Shown here: piece after piece, positions 33,651-42,529 of the stretch
Position numbering within the stretch: position 1 is the stretch's first letter
Layout: the number at the start of each line of letters is the position of its first letter
From: CAYYYG01 sp964490875
Lineage (GTDB): Bacteria > Patescibacteriota > Microgenomatia > UBA1406 > GWC2-37-13
Direction of reading: 5' to 3'
Length of the DNA stretch: 64,000 nucleotides
NCBI GenBank assembly: GCA_964490875.1
Contig: CAZBEF010000006.1
Location: 1 to 64,000, forward strand
The notes under the pieces: model-generated
The model's database searches: none
The model's input: only the letters and a program-made list of their open reading frames with translations
Told to the model about the DNA's origin: nothing
Made by a program: the position numbers and the translations under genes

Positions 33651-34271
33651 ATGTTAACAGTAGGACAAATTCTTCGTACGACACGAGAGAAAAAAAATTT
33701 ATCGCTCCAACAGGTAGAAAAACATAGCAGAATTCGGGCAAAGTTTCTTCAGGCTTTGGAGGAGAATAATTGGAGTTCTTTTTCTTCCAAGATATATATC
33801 ACCGGCCTTATCAAAAATTATTCTAAATTTTTAGGTCTCGATGAGAATAAAATGCTGGCTTTCTTCCGTCGTGACTATGAGCGTTCCGAAGAGACACGAT
33901 TTCGGCAGCGAATTTCTACCCGTTCTTTAATGCCGGAAACCCGGACAGTGATTTATGTGGGGCTTTTTATTGTTTTTCTTTTGTTTTCGGTTTATTTCGG
34001 TTATCAGATAAAAATTTATCTTACTCCGCCAAAAGTTACGGTTGTTTCTCCGCAAAAATCTACGTTTCGATCTACTAGCAGAATCCAGGTCATTGGCAGA
34101 ACCGAGAAGGAAGCGACTATAAGTATTTTTGGTGATCGGGTGTATCAGAATAAGGATGGGGTGTTTGAGTATTCGTTTCCGCTGAAGAAGGGGAAGAATG
34201 AGCTGGTTATCGAAGTGACTGGTGCTAATGGGAAGAAGACTGTGTACAAGAAAACCTTCGTACTGGAGTAA
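33651..34271 (+). CDS. RodZ-like HTH membrane protein
   Basis: 206 aa from the ATG at 33651; a TTG at 33642 is upstream in frame. The N-terminal HTH_25 domain (LTVGQILRTTREKKNLSLQQVEKHSRIRAKFLQALE) matches the cytoplasmic part of the cell-shape protein RodZ. A basic linker, one membrane helix (about 102-123) and an Ig-like beta domain (VTVVSPQKSTFRSTSRIQVIGRT...) follow. The family links MreB to the wall synthesis machinery; whether this organism has MreB is not shown here. It starts 27 bases after efp. Confidence 0.8.
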   Translation: MLTVGQILRTTREKKNLSLQQVEKHSRIRAKFLQALEENNWSSFSSKIYITGLIKNYSKFLGLDENKMLAFFRRDYERSEETRFRQRISTRSLMPETRTVIYVGLFIVFLLFSVYFGYQIKIYLTPPKVTVVSPQKSTFRSTSRIQVIGRTEKEATISIFGDRVYQNKDGVFEYSFPLKKGKNELVIEVTGANGKKTVYKKTFVLE

Positions 34272-34338
34272 AAATGCTATAGGGTAAAATATCCAGATTA
34301 AATATGATATAATACTCTTCTATAATCATTCATATAGT

Positions 34339-35181
34339 ATGGCAGAAAATCTAAAAAATATAAGTTCGTTTGAAGGCGCTACTCTTGGAAGAGGATCTAA
34401 TGCTTCGGTTGAATTTGGTATGTATAAAGGAGTAAAGGTATGCAGAAAGAAATATACTTTACAAGATCCTGAATTTCCTGTACCGGGTATTATGTCTGCA
34501 TATTCAGAATATAGAAAACAGGTAGGCGAAGTATACCCAATCCCTCCATTCTATGAACTGATAGAAACCGTTACTGGTTTTGAAGCAGTAGAACAAGTCG
34601 TCAAAGGGCCAGGGGCGCACCAGATAATTGCTAGAGGAAACATAGATGAAATTGCTAGTGTAGCCGAGGCTGCTTTTTTGCCACTTTCACAAGCACTAGT
34701 AGATCCGATTTACTTTCCTAAAGGATCAGGGAATTATTATATAGGTTATTCTCCATTTCCAGTAAAGACACCTATAGATACAAAACCTGATAATTATATT
34801 GTAGATACTGAAACAGGGCTATTGTATTATATTGATTTTATGCCGCCTAGATTAAGAGATGGAAACGGAATGGTATATCCGAAAGTATCTGATAGTAGAG
34901 AACTTAGTAGGATTACTCATTTATATGGAGACTTAACAGTGCAGATTCCAAGATTTTTTACAAGATGCGCAGTAGATTATGGCGAGAGAAGTGAAGAATT
35001 TAAACAATCGCTTTTCACTACATGTAGAGAAGTAATATTAAAATGTGATCCTTCGGGTAAACTGCTCGAAGCTATACTAGACAATCTACAACATGATTTC
35101 GTAAAAAGACATTCTTATTATAGACATGGCCCATTACATACTGAGGTGCATACACTATTAGATAAACATTTAAGAATATGA
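34339..35181 (+). CDS. Protein-kinase-like protein
   Basis: 280 aa. I know no exact family, but the kinase-fold signature is visible in order: a Gly-rich loop LGRGSNASVEFG (16-27), a VAxK-like strand GVKVCRKK (31-38), then D147-TKPDN152, which fits the DxKPxN catalytic loop exactly, and D166-F167-M in place of DFG, 14 residues after the Asn. The HRD histidine position holds Pro (PID). It is thus a bacterial kinase-like or small-molecule phosphotransferase-like enzyme, probably active. TATAAT boxes at 34308 and 34321 precede it. It overlaps the next gene by four bases (ATGA). Confidence 0.55.
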   Translation: MAENLKNISSFEGATLGRGSNASVEFGMYKGVKVCRKKYTLQDPEFPVPGIMSAYSEYRKQVGEVYPIPPFYELIETVTGFEAVEQVVKGPGAHQIIARGNIDEIASVAEAAFLPLSQALVDPIYFPKGSGNYYIGYSPFPVKTPIDTKPDNYIVDTETGLLYYIDFMPPRLRDGNGMVYPKVSDSRELSRITHLYGDLTVQIPRFFTRCAVDYGERSEEFKQSLFTTCREVILKCDPSGKLLEAILDNLQHDFVKRHSYYRHGPLHTEVHTLLDKHLRI

Positions 35182-36002
35182 GTGAAACAATACCACAAAA
35201 TTGGCACGGCGAAGTAATATTTCGAAGTATTGATAAAGAGCGTCTATTGAATGAAAAAGTATGGGATGTTATCGAACATGAAGTTAAAATGGCTCCCAAG
35301 GGTAATGCGTCAGGAGATTTAAGGCCAATCATGAGGGAGATCGATTTATCGAGTGATGGAATTGTGAATGAACAATCAGTAAAAGAAAAGACTGTTTTCA
35401 CACGGACTGTTACATGTCAAATGCCAAATACTACTAGATCAGGAGTTTATATAATAGGATCAGCCGAGAAACCAAAAAAAATGCAAGTTAAAACAAAAAT
35501 TCGACTACCTGTAGATCCATTATTACGTGATATACCTGGTGCAGTTTCAAGAAAAGAACAGATTCAAGGTTTAGATGAGGTCACATTGCAGGAAGCTTTT
35601 AATCGAGTGGGTATTGTGGAAGATATCACTTCAGAACTTGTAGTTGCACTTAAGGAAGGCAAAGAAAATATACAAGTGGGACCATTTCGAATTTCCCCTT
35701 ACTATCAAAGACAGCGTGTAAAGAAACAATACTTAAATCTTGTTTCCGGTGGGGTGGTTTCAGTAATAGCAGACCATTGTGTAGCCTCAGATAGCAGACC
35801 TACCTTGGATCAAATTGAATTTGAATTTGATGGAAGCTTAAGTAATCCGTTATTTGACAGAGAAAGATTGATGAAGTTGCATGCCCTGGATTATAAATTT
35901 TTAGTGGATTTCGTCGGTTCGAAATTTGCAAATAGAGGAGTCAAATTGAATCCAGATCTACGAACAAAAATGGCATGGATAACAGCAGAACTCAATCACT
36001 GA
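35178..36002 (+). CDS. Unknown protein, possibly CYTH-like, partner of the kinase-like gene
   Basis: 274 aa, soluble, no cysteine cluster. The stretch SPYYQRQRVKKQYLNLVSGG followed by VVSVIADHCVA... and TLDQIEFEFDGSLSN resembles the R-x-R and late E-x-E strands of CYTH (triphosphate tunnel) domains, and an early beta strand HGEVIFRSID could be the first strand. The expected ExExK opening is not seen, so the call is tentative. Translation is coupled to the kinase-like gene by an ATGA overlap. Its end overlaps the convergent radA by 7 bases. Confidence 0.45.
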   Translation: MSETIPQNWHGEVIFRSIDKERLLNEKVWDVIEHEVKMAPKGNASGDLRPIMREIDLSSDGIVNEQSVKEKTVFTRTVTCQMPNTTRSGVYIIGSAEKPKKMQVKTKIRLPVDPLLRDIPGAVSRKEQIQGLDEVTLQEAFNRVGIVEDITSELVVALKEGKENIQVGPFRISPYYQRQRVKKQYLNLVSGGVVSVIADHCVASDSRPTLDQIEFEFDGSLSNPLFDRERLMKLHALDYKFLVDFVGSKFANRGVKLNPDLRTKMAWITAELNH

Positions 36003-37291
36003 TTAAATATATTGCGTATCGTTTTTATTGATTTAGTATTCTGGGAAGAAAAGATTTTGGTGAATTGCAGGCGTTTGGCTTCGGAGGCGATTTTTTCTTC
36101 GCCGAATACTTTCCGGACTTCACCAAGCAAACCAACTTCACCGATGAATAAATTATTCGTCGGAATCGGCATATTTTTCAGCGAAGAAACTAATGAAGCA
36201 ATTATTCCCAAATCTGCTGCCGTCGATTTTATATCAACTCCGCCGATGACATTGACATAAATATCAAACTTATCTAGCGGCATATTTAAGTGTTTACGAA
36301 TTACGGCAAGTAGCAGTTGTACTTTATTGTAATCAACTCCTTTTACAACACGTCGAGGCATGGCAAGCATGGTGGGCGAGGCAAGAGTCTGGATTTCAAA
36401 AAACAAAGGACGTCTTCCTTCAATAATTCCAACTATCGCTTTACCGGGAATTGTTTCGCTTTGATCTTCCAGAAATGCCAGTGGGTTATTTACTTCGGCA
36501 AGTCCTTCTTGTTTCATCTCAAATATTCCAATTTCATCGGTGGATCCAAATCGGTTTTTATTGGCTCTTAAAATTCGGAATTGGGAAATTCGTTCGCCTT
36601 CAAAAGCAAGCACGACATCTACCATATGTTCCAAACTTTTTGGTCCGGCGATATCGCCATCTTTGGTGACATGGCCGATTATTATCACGGGAACTTTAAT
36701 TGATTTAGCCATGTTTATAAGCTGCGCTGTTGTCTCTCTCAGTTGTGTTATGTTTCCCGGAGTGGCTTCTATATCTTTTGAATATATTGTCTGGATCGAA
36801 TCGATCACCAACACATCAATCTTGTCTTTCCATTCTTCAGCAGCTTCGACGATTCCTTCGACCTGCAAATCGCTTGAGAAAAAGAAATCACTGAGATTTA
36901 TTTTTAATCGATCAGCGCGGTCTTTTACTTGCTCGGGAGCTTCTTCTCCGGAAACATACAATGCTTTCATGTTGTGCAATGCCTGTAAAAGCAGAGTGGA
37001 TTTTCCAACGCCTGGTTCACCTGTTAACAAAATTACAGCGCCTGGGATAATGCCGCCGCCTAATACTCGGTCGAATTCGAATATGCCTGTTTTTTTGCGG
37101 TCTTTTTTAATTGATTGAACTTTGGAAAGGGGAGTGATGGTTATTTTTTTGAGCGATTCTTTTGTTTTTCCGGCACCGCCGCCTTTTTCAAAACGATTCT
37201 CTTTTAGGGTGTTGAATTCACCACAGGCAGGGCAGCGGCCTAACCAGGTCGCTGATCCGTTTCCGCAGTTTGTGCAAATAAAGAATGCCAT
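35996..37291 (-). CDS. radA: DNA repair protein RadA (Sms)
   Basis: 431 aa. A RecA-like helicase for recombination branch migration. The N-terminal zinc finger CTNCGNGSATWLGRCPACGE (6-25), Walker A GEPGVGKSTLL, the RadA motif KNRFGSTDEIG and the C-terminal Lon-protease-like domain (VIGGVDIKSTAADLGIIASL) are all present. The length is slightly short of the usual 450. It converges with the kinase-like pair. Confidence 0.96.
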   Translation of the reverse strand: MAFFICTNCGNGSATWLGRCPACGEFNTLKENRFEKGGGAGKTKESLKKITITPLSKVQSIKKDRKKTGIFEFDRVLGGGIIPGAVILLTGEPGVGKSTLLLQALHNMKALYVSGEEAPEQVKDRADRLKINLSDFFFSSDLQVEGIVEAAEEWKDKIDVLVIDSIQTIYSKDIEATPGNITQLRETTAQLINMAKSIKVPVIIIGHVTKDGDIAGPKSLEHMVDVVLAFEGERISQFRILRANKNRFGSTDEIGIFEMKQEGLAEVNNPLAFLEDQSETIPGKAIVGIIEGRRPLFFEIQTLASPTMLAMPRRVVKGVDYNKVQLLLAVIRKHLNMPLDKFDIYVNVIGGVDIKSTAADLGIIASLVSSLKNMPIPTNNLFIGEVGLLGEVRKVFGEEKIASEAKRLQFTKIFSSQNTKSIKTIRNIFNQ

Positions 37292-37316
37292 AGTTGTTAT
37301 TTTTCAATTGATATAC

Positions 37317-37342
37317 GTCATGCTGAATTTATTTCAGCATCC
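37317..37342. repeat. Short hairpin (GTCATGCTGAA-TTTAT-TTCAGCATCC), family B-like
   Basis: TGCTGAA and TTCAGCA form a 7-bp stem, with GTCA and TCC flanks as in other GTCAT...ATCC elements of this window. It is directly upstream of radA. Confidence 0.55.
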
Positions 37343-37358
37343 ATAAATTAACAATAAG

Positions 37359-37469
37359 TCGCTCGATACGAATTTTTTTTGTCGCCTTACCTGCCTGCGG
37401 CAGGCAGGCCCCCTGCGGTGGGGCCTAGGTCCGCCGAAGGCGGATGCAAAAAAAATTGTATCTTCGCTC
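37359..37469. repeat. Repeat family A element, copy 2
   Basis: Ends TCGCTCGATACGAATTTTTT and AAAAAAATTGTATCTTCGCTC. The centre has the CCTGCCTGCGGCAGGCAGG palindrome, GGCCCCCTGCGGTGGGGCC and an extra GTCCGCCGAAGGCGGAT hairpin not in copy 1. It lies between argS and radA. Confidence 0.75.
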
Positions 37470-37481
37470 CTTTATAAAAAA

Positions 37482-39239
37482 TTACATCTTTTCTACAGTT
37501 TGAATGCCCAGAAGGTTTAGGCCATTATCGATGACTTGTGAAACCGAATGAGTCAGCAAAATTCTGAATTTTTTTGTCGTATCATCGGCATTTAAGATTG
37601 AATGTTTTTGATAGAACAAGTTGAATTTTTGGGCAATATCGTATAAATAATTAGAGATTAAATTAGGCGCGTTGTGCATGGCGGCGTCCGTCACTATCTC
37701 GGGATATGTAATAAGTGCTCTCATAATACTTAATTCTTCCACATTAGCCGCCATATCTGGTAATGTCATCGTTTCTTTCAGATGTATATGTGATTTCTCA
37801 AGAACTGATCTGCATCGGACATAGGTGTACTGCAAGTACGGACCGGAGTTGCCTTCGAAACTTACCGATTCGTTGAAGTTAAATTCTACATCACGGCCGA
37901 TACCGTTTTTAAGTAGTGCGTATTTGACTGCTGCTTTTCCAATTATTTCGGCAGTGTCAGCGATCCATCCAAGTTCGCGATCAATATTTTCATTCGGATC
38001 TTTTTTCTTTTCCTGAGTCTGTTTAATTATTTCCAGCGCTTTTTTAGCGGCTTCGTCTAACAGCCATTCACCGGCAAGTATCTTTCCAGTCCGGCTGGAC
38101 ATTTTGCCTTCCGGCAGCCGCACCATTCCATGCGAAATGTGTTTTGTTTTTTTTCGTAAATCCGGATAAATTTTTTCAAGAGCGGCAAGCAACACTTTGA
38201 AATATTCAATTATTTCATTTCCGGTCACAATTACCGATTCATCATACGGAAACCATTCGTATTTTGTCGGCGCAAGTCCTAACTCTTTCGCTTCGTAAGT
38301 CGGTAATCCCAAGGAGTTGATAAAGACTCTTGTATGCAGTCCGTACTCTTCTCCCGGAAACACAATCGCCCCTTCGCTTTCTTTGAAAATGCCGTCGCCG
38401 ATATGTTGTTTTACAATCTCAACGCCGCGGCTGCCAACTTGGCTCTCAAAAAAGTTATTGTCAAATGCTGTCCCAAGCCGTTCATAAATACTGTCAAAAT
38501 ATTCAAGACTCCAGTTTCTTCCGATTAAATATATTTTTTCAATATCGGGGTCTTTTGCGTATACTTGTTTGTTTATCTCAATCATCTCTGCTTTCGCTTT
38601 TTCATCTTCTTCGTACGCGGTGGCGCCCGTTGCATACGATCGGCCGAGAAATTTTACCCGATCCTGCACCGGCTGCTTATGCAATTCATCCAAAGTAATT
38701 GTTTCATCATTCATCAACTTCTGCATTCCCCAGATAGATTTGGCAACATGCATTCCTACATCGCCCTGATATGTTACTCGTCTCACATCGGCACCCAATG
38801 TCTCATACAATCTCGCCAACGATTCACCGACGATGTTGCTGTATAAATGGCCTATGTGGAATTCCTTAAATGGATTCGGATCGGTGAATTCAACAATTAT
38901 TTTTTTCTGTTTCAACAAATCTGATCTTCCGAAATTTTCACCATGAGTTGTAATTTCGGTAAGATTTTTCAGAAGCGCTATTTTAGTTATCCAGAAGTTA
39001 ACGAAGCCGGGTTTAGCAACTTCAACTTTTTCTATAACATCATCTGCTTTTATTTGCGCGGCGATTTCTTCGGCGATGGCTATCGGACTTTTTTTCAGTA
39101 TCCGTGCAAGCTTCATGGCCACGTTTGTACTATAGTCTCCAAATGTAGAAACCGCAGGATATTCTACATCGGCATGCTCTTCTATTTTCATGCCCTGCAG
39201 AACTGTTGCAAGAACCGATTTAATATGATCTTTTATCAT
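37482..39239 (-). CDS. argS: Arginyl-tRNA synthetase
   Basis: 585 aa. It charges tRNA-Arg. The N-terminal Arg-specific domain (1-105; GDYSTNVAMKLARILKKSP) is followed by the class I catalytic domain with HIGH-like FHIGHLYSN (about 129-137) and KMSK-like GKMSSRTG (about 378-385), and the DALR anticodon domain at the end (LQYTYVRCRSVLEK... RILLTHSVSQVIDNGLNLLGI). The length is normal. A TATCAT box is 7 bases before its ATG on the minus strand. Confidence 0.97.
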   Translation of the reverse strand: MIKDHIKSVLATVLQGMKIEEHADVEYPAVSTFGDYSTNVAMKLARILKKSPIAIAEEIAAQIKADDVIEKVEVAKPGFVNFWITKIALLKNLTEITTHGENFGRSDLLKQKKIIVEFTDPNPFKEFHIGHLYSNIVGESLARLYETLGADVRRVTYQGDVGMHVAKSIWGMQKLMNDETITLDELHKQPVQDRVKFLGRSYATGATAYEEDEKAKAEMIEINKQVYAKDPDIEKIYLIGRNWSLEYFDSIYERLGTAFDNNFFESQVGSRGVEIVKQHIGDGIFKESEGAIVFPGEEYGLHTRVFINSLGLPTYEAKELGLAPTKYEWFPYDESVIVTGNEIIEYFKVLLAALEKIYPDLRKKTKHISHGMVRLPEGKMSSRTGKILAGEWLLDEAAKKALEIIKQTQEKKKDPNENIDRELGWIADTAEIIGKAAVKYALLKNGIGRDVEFNFNESVSFEGNSGPYLQYTYVRCRSVLEKSHIHLKETMTLPDMAANVEELSIMRALITYPEIVTDAAMHNAPNLISNYLYDIAQKFNLFYQKHSILNADDTTKKFRILLTHSVSQVIDNGLNLLGIQTVEKM

Positions 39240-39365
39240 GGTTACAATGATATCATATTATATCGTTTACGTTTGCTTTTGACAAAAAAAGGCTCTACAA
39301 TGTAATAAATTCATAAAAAAATAGTAAGAAGCATTCTTTATTTTTTATTAGTTCCATAATTCACT

Positions 39366-39488
39366 ATGACAGTCGCCGCAATCGCTCTCTTTCTTGTTAC
39401 CGGTGGAGATAAAATTATAGGTAGTATATTATTTGGCAGTGCCTTCTTTGTAGCATTAAGAATAGGAAGAATGATCAATAAGCGCTGA
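39366..39488 (+). CDS. Possible 40-aa membrane peptide
   Basis: ATG at 39366 opens MTVAAIALFLVTGGDKIIGS, then ILFGSAFFVALRIGRMINKR and TGA. Two short hydrophobic stretches around GGDK could form a hairpin or one long membrane helix. It fills the 300-base gap between the divergent argS and the PEGA protein. No Shine-Dalgarno or clear -10 is seen, so a chance frame cannot be excluded. Confidence 0.4.
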   Translation: MTVAAIALFLVTGGDKIIGSILFGSAFFVALRIGRMINKR

Positions 39489-39540
39489 ATCTGAATTTAT
39501 CGTTGAGTTTGCAGAAAAAGTGATATAAAATATTCTCAAA

Positions 39541-40446
39541 ATGAAAAAGAAACTCTTCTTGTTAGCTATTCTTGTTGTTTTATTTGCCGGATTTCTCGCA
39601 TTCCGCTACTTTTTATGGGATACGCAGAATACATTCGGGAGGCTTAAAATCGTCTCCGCGCCTTCGGCTGGCGTGTTTATAGATAACGCGGCGGTCGGTA
39701 AAACTCCCTTTGAAGAAAAATATAAAGTCGGCGAATATCTTCTGAAGCTTATTCCCGAAGGTGATGCCACAACTACCGCTTCCTGGCAGGGAAAAATCCG
39801 GATTTACAAAAATGCTCTAACTTATGTTAATCGAGAGCTTGGTCCAACCGATGTCAGTTCGGCGGGAGAAGTATTTACGGTAATCCCCATGGAAACAAAA
39901 CCAAAAGACGGCAATTATGGTGAAATTTATGTTGAAACCGATCCAACTGGAGCCATCGTATCGCTGGATAACGATGAAAAAGGCGTGGCTCCGCTTGTTT
40001 TACAAGATGTTCTAAAAGGCGATCATGAATTATCTGTTTTAATGCCGGGCTTTTACCGAAGAACTCAAAAAATAAATGTCGACGGAGGATATAGGGTAAA
40101 CACTCAATTTAAACTAGCCATCGACCCGGGTCAGCAGAAACCATCGCCAACGCCGGCTACATCTTCTGCAGGTCTAAAAGACGGCAAAACATCCACGCCA
40201 AGCGCTTCGCCTAGTAAATCTGTCACCAAATCAGCAAACGGCAAAACAACCATTACTATAGATGAAACTCCTGTTGGATTTTTAAGAGTCCGCGCAGAAC
40301 CAACGGTGAATGCCAGCGAGTCTGCCAGAGTTAAACCAGGTGATACATTTGATGTGCTCGATGAAAAGGATGGCTGGTATCAGATTAATTATGAAGCAGA
40401 TAAAGCAGGCTGGGTCTCCGGTCAGTATGTTACCAAATCTGAATAA
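39541..40446 (+). CDS. PEGA and SH3 domain surface protein
   Basis: 301 aa. A membrane helix (5-23) anchors it. Two PEGA domains follow (about 34-90, SAPSAGVFIDNAAVGKTPFEEKYKVGEYLLKL; about 130-195, VETDPTGAIVSLDNDEKGVAPLVL), then a Ser/Pro/Thr/Lys linker (205-245) and a bacterial SH3 domain (FLRVRAEPTVNASESARVKPGD... GWYQINYEADKAGWVSGQYV). PEGA domains bind in the cell envelope and SH3_3 domains bind wall peptides, so it probably contacts peptidoglycan. The partner is unknown. Confidence 0.85.
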   Translation: MKKKLFLLAILVVLFAGFLAFRYFLWDTQNTFGRLKIVSAPSAGVFIDNAAVGKTPFEEKYKVGEYLLKLIPEGDATTTASWQGKIRIYKNALTYVNRELGPTDVSSAGEVFTVIPMETKPKDGNYGEIYVETDPTGAIVSLDNDEKGVAPLVLQDVLKGDHELSVLMPGFYRRTQKINVDGGYRVNTQFKLAIDPGQQKPSPTPATSSAGLKDGKTSTPSASPSKSVTKSANGKTTITIDETPVGFLRVRAEPTVNASESARVKPGDTFDVLDEKDGWYQINYEADKAGWVSGQYVTKSE

Positions 40447-40452
40447 AACTAC

Positions 40453-41562
40453 TTACTTTTTATCCTTCCAGATCACTTTATTATAAAGAATGTAGGAATA
40501 GGGGATTATGATAAAGGCGATTATCAACACCTTAAAAACGAACAGATATTTTTCTCCATACATATTGGTCAACAGCTGAATTCCTATAGTTTGTATTGCA
40601 ATAGATCCAGAAGAAACAACATTAAATTTCAGGAAGTTCCAAACATGAACCATGTAATGATTGTCAAATCTCTTATGGGAAAAAGCCCAGAAATTATTTA
40701 ACAAATAATTAACAATTATGGCGGACTCTGTACTGATCAGGGTAATTCTCCATATGGGCAGAGCGGTACTATGCTTCAAAAAGTATGTTATACCGAAATC
40801 CACTACGAATCCGGTTAAACCTACGATCACAAACTTTACAAACGAAGAATGAGTAAAAACATACATTAAGATATGAGTAATGTATTGGAACGCATTTATT
40901 TTCGAAATACCATACTCTCTTTCTTTAAAATTAATGGGGATTTCGCTGATGTTAGCTTTTTTCTTAATTGCATAATCAAGAAGAGCAATCTGGAAAACGT
41001 AGCCGGAATAATGCTTGGTATGACTCATCGAGTCTTTTATAATCCATGCTTTTATTGCTCTGAAGCCTCCGGTCCAATCAGATATTTTTAAGTTCATGAA
41101 TCCATAGCGGATAATCATGTTCCCTAACGTAGAAAAAATTTTCCGATGAATTCCCCAGTTTTTTGGAATCGAACCGCCTTTAATATATCGGGAGCCGATA
41201 ACAAAGTCGGAGCCGCTTTCAATCTGCTTGATGAATTTTGGCAGTTCCTTCGGTTCATGCGAAAGATCGGCGTCCATTTCAAAGATCAAATATGCTTTCA
41301 ACGTATCGAGCGCATATTGAAATCCATCTAAATAAGCCTTACCTAATCCTTCTTTCTGTGTGGAAAGCAAATGCACTTTAGAATTTTTCTTCTGTATTTC
41401 TTTTATTGTCTCACCTGTATTATCCGTTGAATTGCTGTCCACGAAAAGTATCTCAACATTCCAGTTGGTCAGAGTTTTCGTAGATGCTGTAACTTCATCA
41501 ACAATTTTTTTTATATTTCCTTCTTCGTTATAAGTTGGAATAACAACTACTGCTTTTCTCAT
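40453..41562 (-). CDS. Polyprenol-phosphate mannosyltransferase fused to GtrA domain
   Basis: 369 aa. It likely moves mannose or another hexose from a nucleotide donor to polyprenyl phosphate. The GT2 domain (1-235) has VVIPTYNEEGNIKKIV, FVDSNSTDNTGE, the EMDADLSHEP metal site and FVIGSRYIKGG, as in Dpm1. The C-terminal 120 residues form a four-helix GtrA domain (FVKFVIVGLTGFVVDFGITYF), thought to help flip the lipid-linked sugar. Dpm1-GtrA fusions are known in other bacteria. It starts one base after the stop of the next gene, so the operon is tight. Confidence 0.9.
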   Translation of the reverse strand: MRKAVVVIPTYNEEGNIKKIVDEVTASTKTLTNWNVEILFVDSNSTDNTGETIKEIQKKNSKVHLLSTQKEGLGKAYLDGFQYALDTLKAYLIFEMDADLSHEPKELPKFIKQIESGSDFVIGSRYIKGGSIPKNWGIHRKIFSTLGNMIIRYGFMNLKISDWTGGFRAIKAWIIKDSMSHTKHYSGYVFQIALLDYAIKKKANISEIPINFKEREYGISKINAFQYITHILMYVFTHSSFVKFVIVGLTGFVVDFGITYFLKHSTALPIWRITLISTESAIIVNYLLNNFWAFSHKRFDNHYMVHVWNFLKFNVVSSGSIAIQTIGIQLLTNMYGEKYLFVFKVLIIAFIIIPYSYILYNKVIWKDKK

Positions 41563-41563
41563 A

Positions 41564-42511
41564 TTATTGTTTTAAAAATTCAATGATATTTTTCAAACCT
41601 GCTTCTAATGAAACTTCGGGCTGCCAATCCAGCAGCTGTTTTGCTTTCGATAAATCCGGTTTCCTTTTTTTAGGATCATCGGTAGGCAGAGCTTCACTAA
41701 AATCAATTCGACTATCTGATTTTACCAAATTTTTGATTAAATTAGCATACTCAAGTACGGTATGTTCTTCGTCGGAGCCGATATTCACGATTTCACCAGC
41801 GGTATTGGGAGAAAACATAAGCCGCATTATTCCTTCGACAGTATCAGTCACATAACATAACGATCGGGTCTGTTTTCCATCACCGAAAATTGTAATAGGT
41901 TCATTCTTGATTGCTTGCTGAATAAAAATCACTACCATCCGCATATCTGCTTTCATCATTCTTGGTCCGTAGGTATTAAAGATCCGGACAATCCGCGCAT
42001 CTAATTTTTTCTCGCGCCAATAGTATGCTGTCAGTGTTTCTCCAAACCGTTTTGCTTCATCGTACACCGATCTCGGGCCGGTTGTCGAAACATTTCCCCG
42101 ATATTCTTCTTTTTGCGGGTGTTCCAGCGGATCGCCATATACTTCCGAAGTCGAGGCGAATAAGAACTTGGCATTATTTTTTTTGGCAAATTCAAGTAAT
42201 TCTTTTGTACCGGTGGTATTCACCATCATTGTCTCCATTGCAAGTGCGTGGTAGCTTATTGGACTATGATGATTCGGCGATGCAGGCGAAGCAAGGTGGA
42301 ACACAGCATCTGCCTTAATATTTGCAGGAAGCGGTTTACACACGTCGTGTTTTAAAAGTTTAAAATTTTTGTTTTCACGCAGATGTGCAATATTATTCTG
42401 GGAACTGGTGATGAATGTGTCAACACAGATTACTGTATGGCCTTTTTTAAGAAGTTCTTCGCAGAGATGAGAGCCTATGAAGCCAGCACCACCACTAACT
42501 AATATGTTCAT
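41564..42511 (-). CDS. uxs: UDP-glucuronate decarboxylase (UDP-xylose synthase)
   Basis: 315 aa. Extended SDR enzyme that converts UDP-glucuronate to UDP-xylose. NAD loop GGAGFIGSHL (7-16), the HLASPASP segment, STSEVYGDPLEHPQ, the YxxxK site SVYDEAKRFGE and the R-N-T-YGPRM segment are typical of Uxs rather than GalE or RmlB. It follows the UDP-glucose dehydrogenase gene 18 bases downstream, so the pair can run UDP-Glc to UDP-GlcA to UDP-Xyl. Confidence 0.88.
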   Translation of the reverse strand: MNILVSGGAGFIGSHLCEELLKKGHTVICVDTFITSSQNNIAHLRENKNFKLLKHDVCKPLPANIKADAVFHLASPASPNHHSPISYHALAMETMMVNTTGTKELLEFAKKNNAKFLFASTSEVYGDPLEHPQKEEYRGNVSTTGPRSVYDEAKRFGETLTAYYWREKKLDARIVRIFNTYGPRMMKADMRMVVIFIQQAIKNEPITIFGDGKQTRSLCYVTDTVEGIMRLMFSPNTAGEIVNIGSDEEHTVLEYANLIKNLVKSDSRIDFSEALPTDDPKKRKPDLSKAKQLLDWQPEVSLEAGLKNIIEFLKQ

Positions 42512-42529
42512 AATTGCGAATTTGATGTT

